5,634 bases of DNA from Candidatus Hydrothermarchaeota archaeon (GTDB lineage: Archaea; Hydrothermarchaeota; Hydrothermarchaeia; Hydrothermarchaeales; BMS3B). Below are positions 5,491-5,634 of the stretch, piece after piece. The DNA is taken from positions 1-5,634 of the forward strand of contig WANG01000037.1 in assembly GCA_015521945.1 (NCBI GenBank), given 5' to 3'. The notes below the pieces were generated by a model. The model did no database searches, was not told the origin of the DNA, and was given only the letters and a program-made list of their open reading frames with translations. The first letter of the stretch is position 1, and the number at the start of each line of letters is the position of its first letter. Made by a program: the position numbers and the translations under genes.

Positions 5491-5634
5491 TCAGCTATCG
5501 CCGCTCCACCTGCGGTACCAGGTGAGGTATGTCTCGTTTCCGGTCGCCCTGTACATCTGCAGAAGAAGCTGCAGGTGCAGGCGGTGGTACTCGGGGGCTG
5601 CCGGGTTTCCCAGGGCGTCGTAGTAGCTCCACCC
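5491..5634 (-). CDS. C-terminal end of a D-glucuronyl C5-epimerase-like protein (5' end outside window)
   Basis: On the - strand a frame open from the window edge encodes 47 residues and stops at TGA 5493-5491. It reads GWSYYDALGNPAAPEYHRLH and then a stretch ending TGNETYLTWYRRWSGDS. The arrangement YYD...YHxxHxxxLxxMYxxTGxxxYxxxxxRW closely follows the C-terminus of D-glucuronyl C5-epimerases, where animal enzymes have a YDL segment, then YHxxHIxQLxxL and a terminal RW. Those enzymes invert C5 of glucuronic acid in a polymer, giving L-iduronic acid; prokaryotic homologues are less well characterised and may act on surface or secreted polysaccharides. Only the (alpha/alpha)-barrel tail is visible, so catalytic completeness and any signal peptide cannot be judged. 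The assignment rests on pattern recall from a short fragment. Another alpha/alpha-barrel sugar enzyme is the alternative. Confidence 0.66.
   Translation of the reverse strand, partial: GWSYYDALGNPAAPEYHRLHLQLLLQMYRATGNETYLTWYRRWSGDS

Noticed and set aside
5435..5623. Open frame of 62 codons on the + strand at the right edge.
   Set aside because: The opposite strand encodes the conserved epimerase-like tail, and this frame runs through the RNase HI promoter. No recognisable protein.

Overview
This window reads as a densely packed piece of an archaeal chromosome. It is GC-rich (about 60% by eye). Arginine is written mostly AGG and isoleucine often ATA, and coding strands are purine-loaded with GAG/AGG, as is common in thermophilic archaea. 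Four intergenic sites look like archaeal BRE/TATA promoters set about 25 bases before a transcript start. The gene content agrees: a Hef/XPF-type helix-hairpin-helix tail, a geranylgeranyl-reductase-like flavoprotein, an archaeal-type phosphoenolpyruvate synthase, a SpoIIM/DUF95 membrane protein and a type I RNase H. An exported five-heme cytochrome c suggests an anaerobe with a respiratory or extracellular electron-transfer chain. I cannot name the lineage; cytochrome-bearing Euryarchaeota such as Archaeoglobi-like or methane/alkane-oxidising groups would fit, but that is a guess.

Layout, left to right. Positions 1-123 hold the last 40 codons of a repair nuclease/helicase on the + strand. 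Facing it, 18 bp away, is the five-heme cytochrome (141-785, - strand). A 161-bp divergent control region (786-946) separates the cytochrome from a FAD-dependent reductase (947-2038, +). Next comes a promoter with a leader of about 65 nt that carries a possible 14-codon upstream ORF and a small hairpin. It leads to ppsA (2174-4441, +) and an overlapping SpoIIM-like membrane protein gene (4428-5030, +), probably one transcript. On the - strand, RNase HI (5018-5431) runs tail-to-tail into the SpoIIM-like gene with a 13-bp overlap. Upstream of RNase HI is the C-terminal end of a D-glucuronyl C5-epimerase-like protein (5491-5634, -), which continues past the window edge.

How they may work together. 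ppsA supplies phosphoenolpyruvate from pyruvate, the entry to gluconeogenesis in an organism living on C1/C2 compounds or acids. The cytochrome and the flavoprotein share a divergent control region and could both serve a membrane redox system (electron export, and saturation of isoprenoid lipid or quinone tails), but that link is inference. The cytochrome's many N-glycosylation sequons and the epimerase-like fragment both point to a glycan-decorated cell surface. I see no CRISPR array, insertion sequence, tRNA or rRNA. The most notable items are the glycosylation-rich five-heme cytochrome, the ppsA leader ORF and the archaeal C5-epimerase-like tail.
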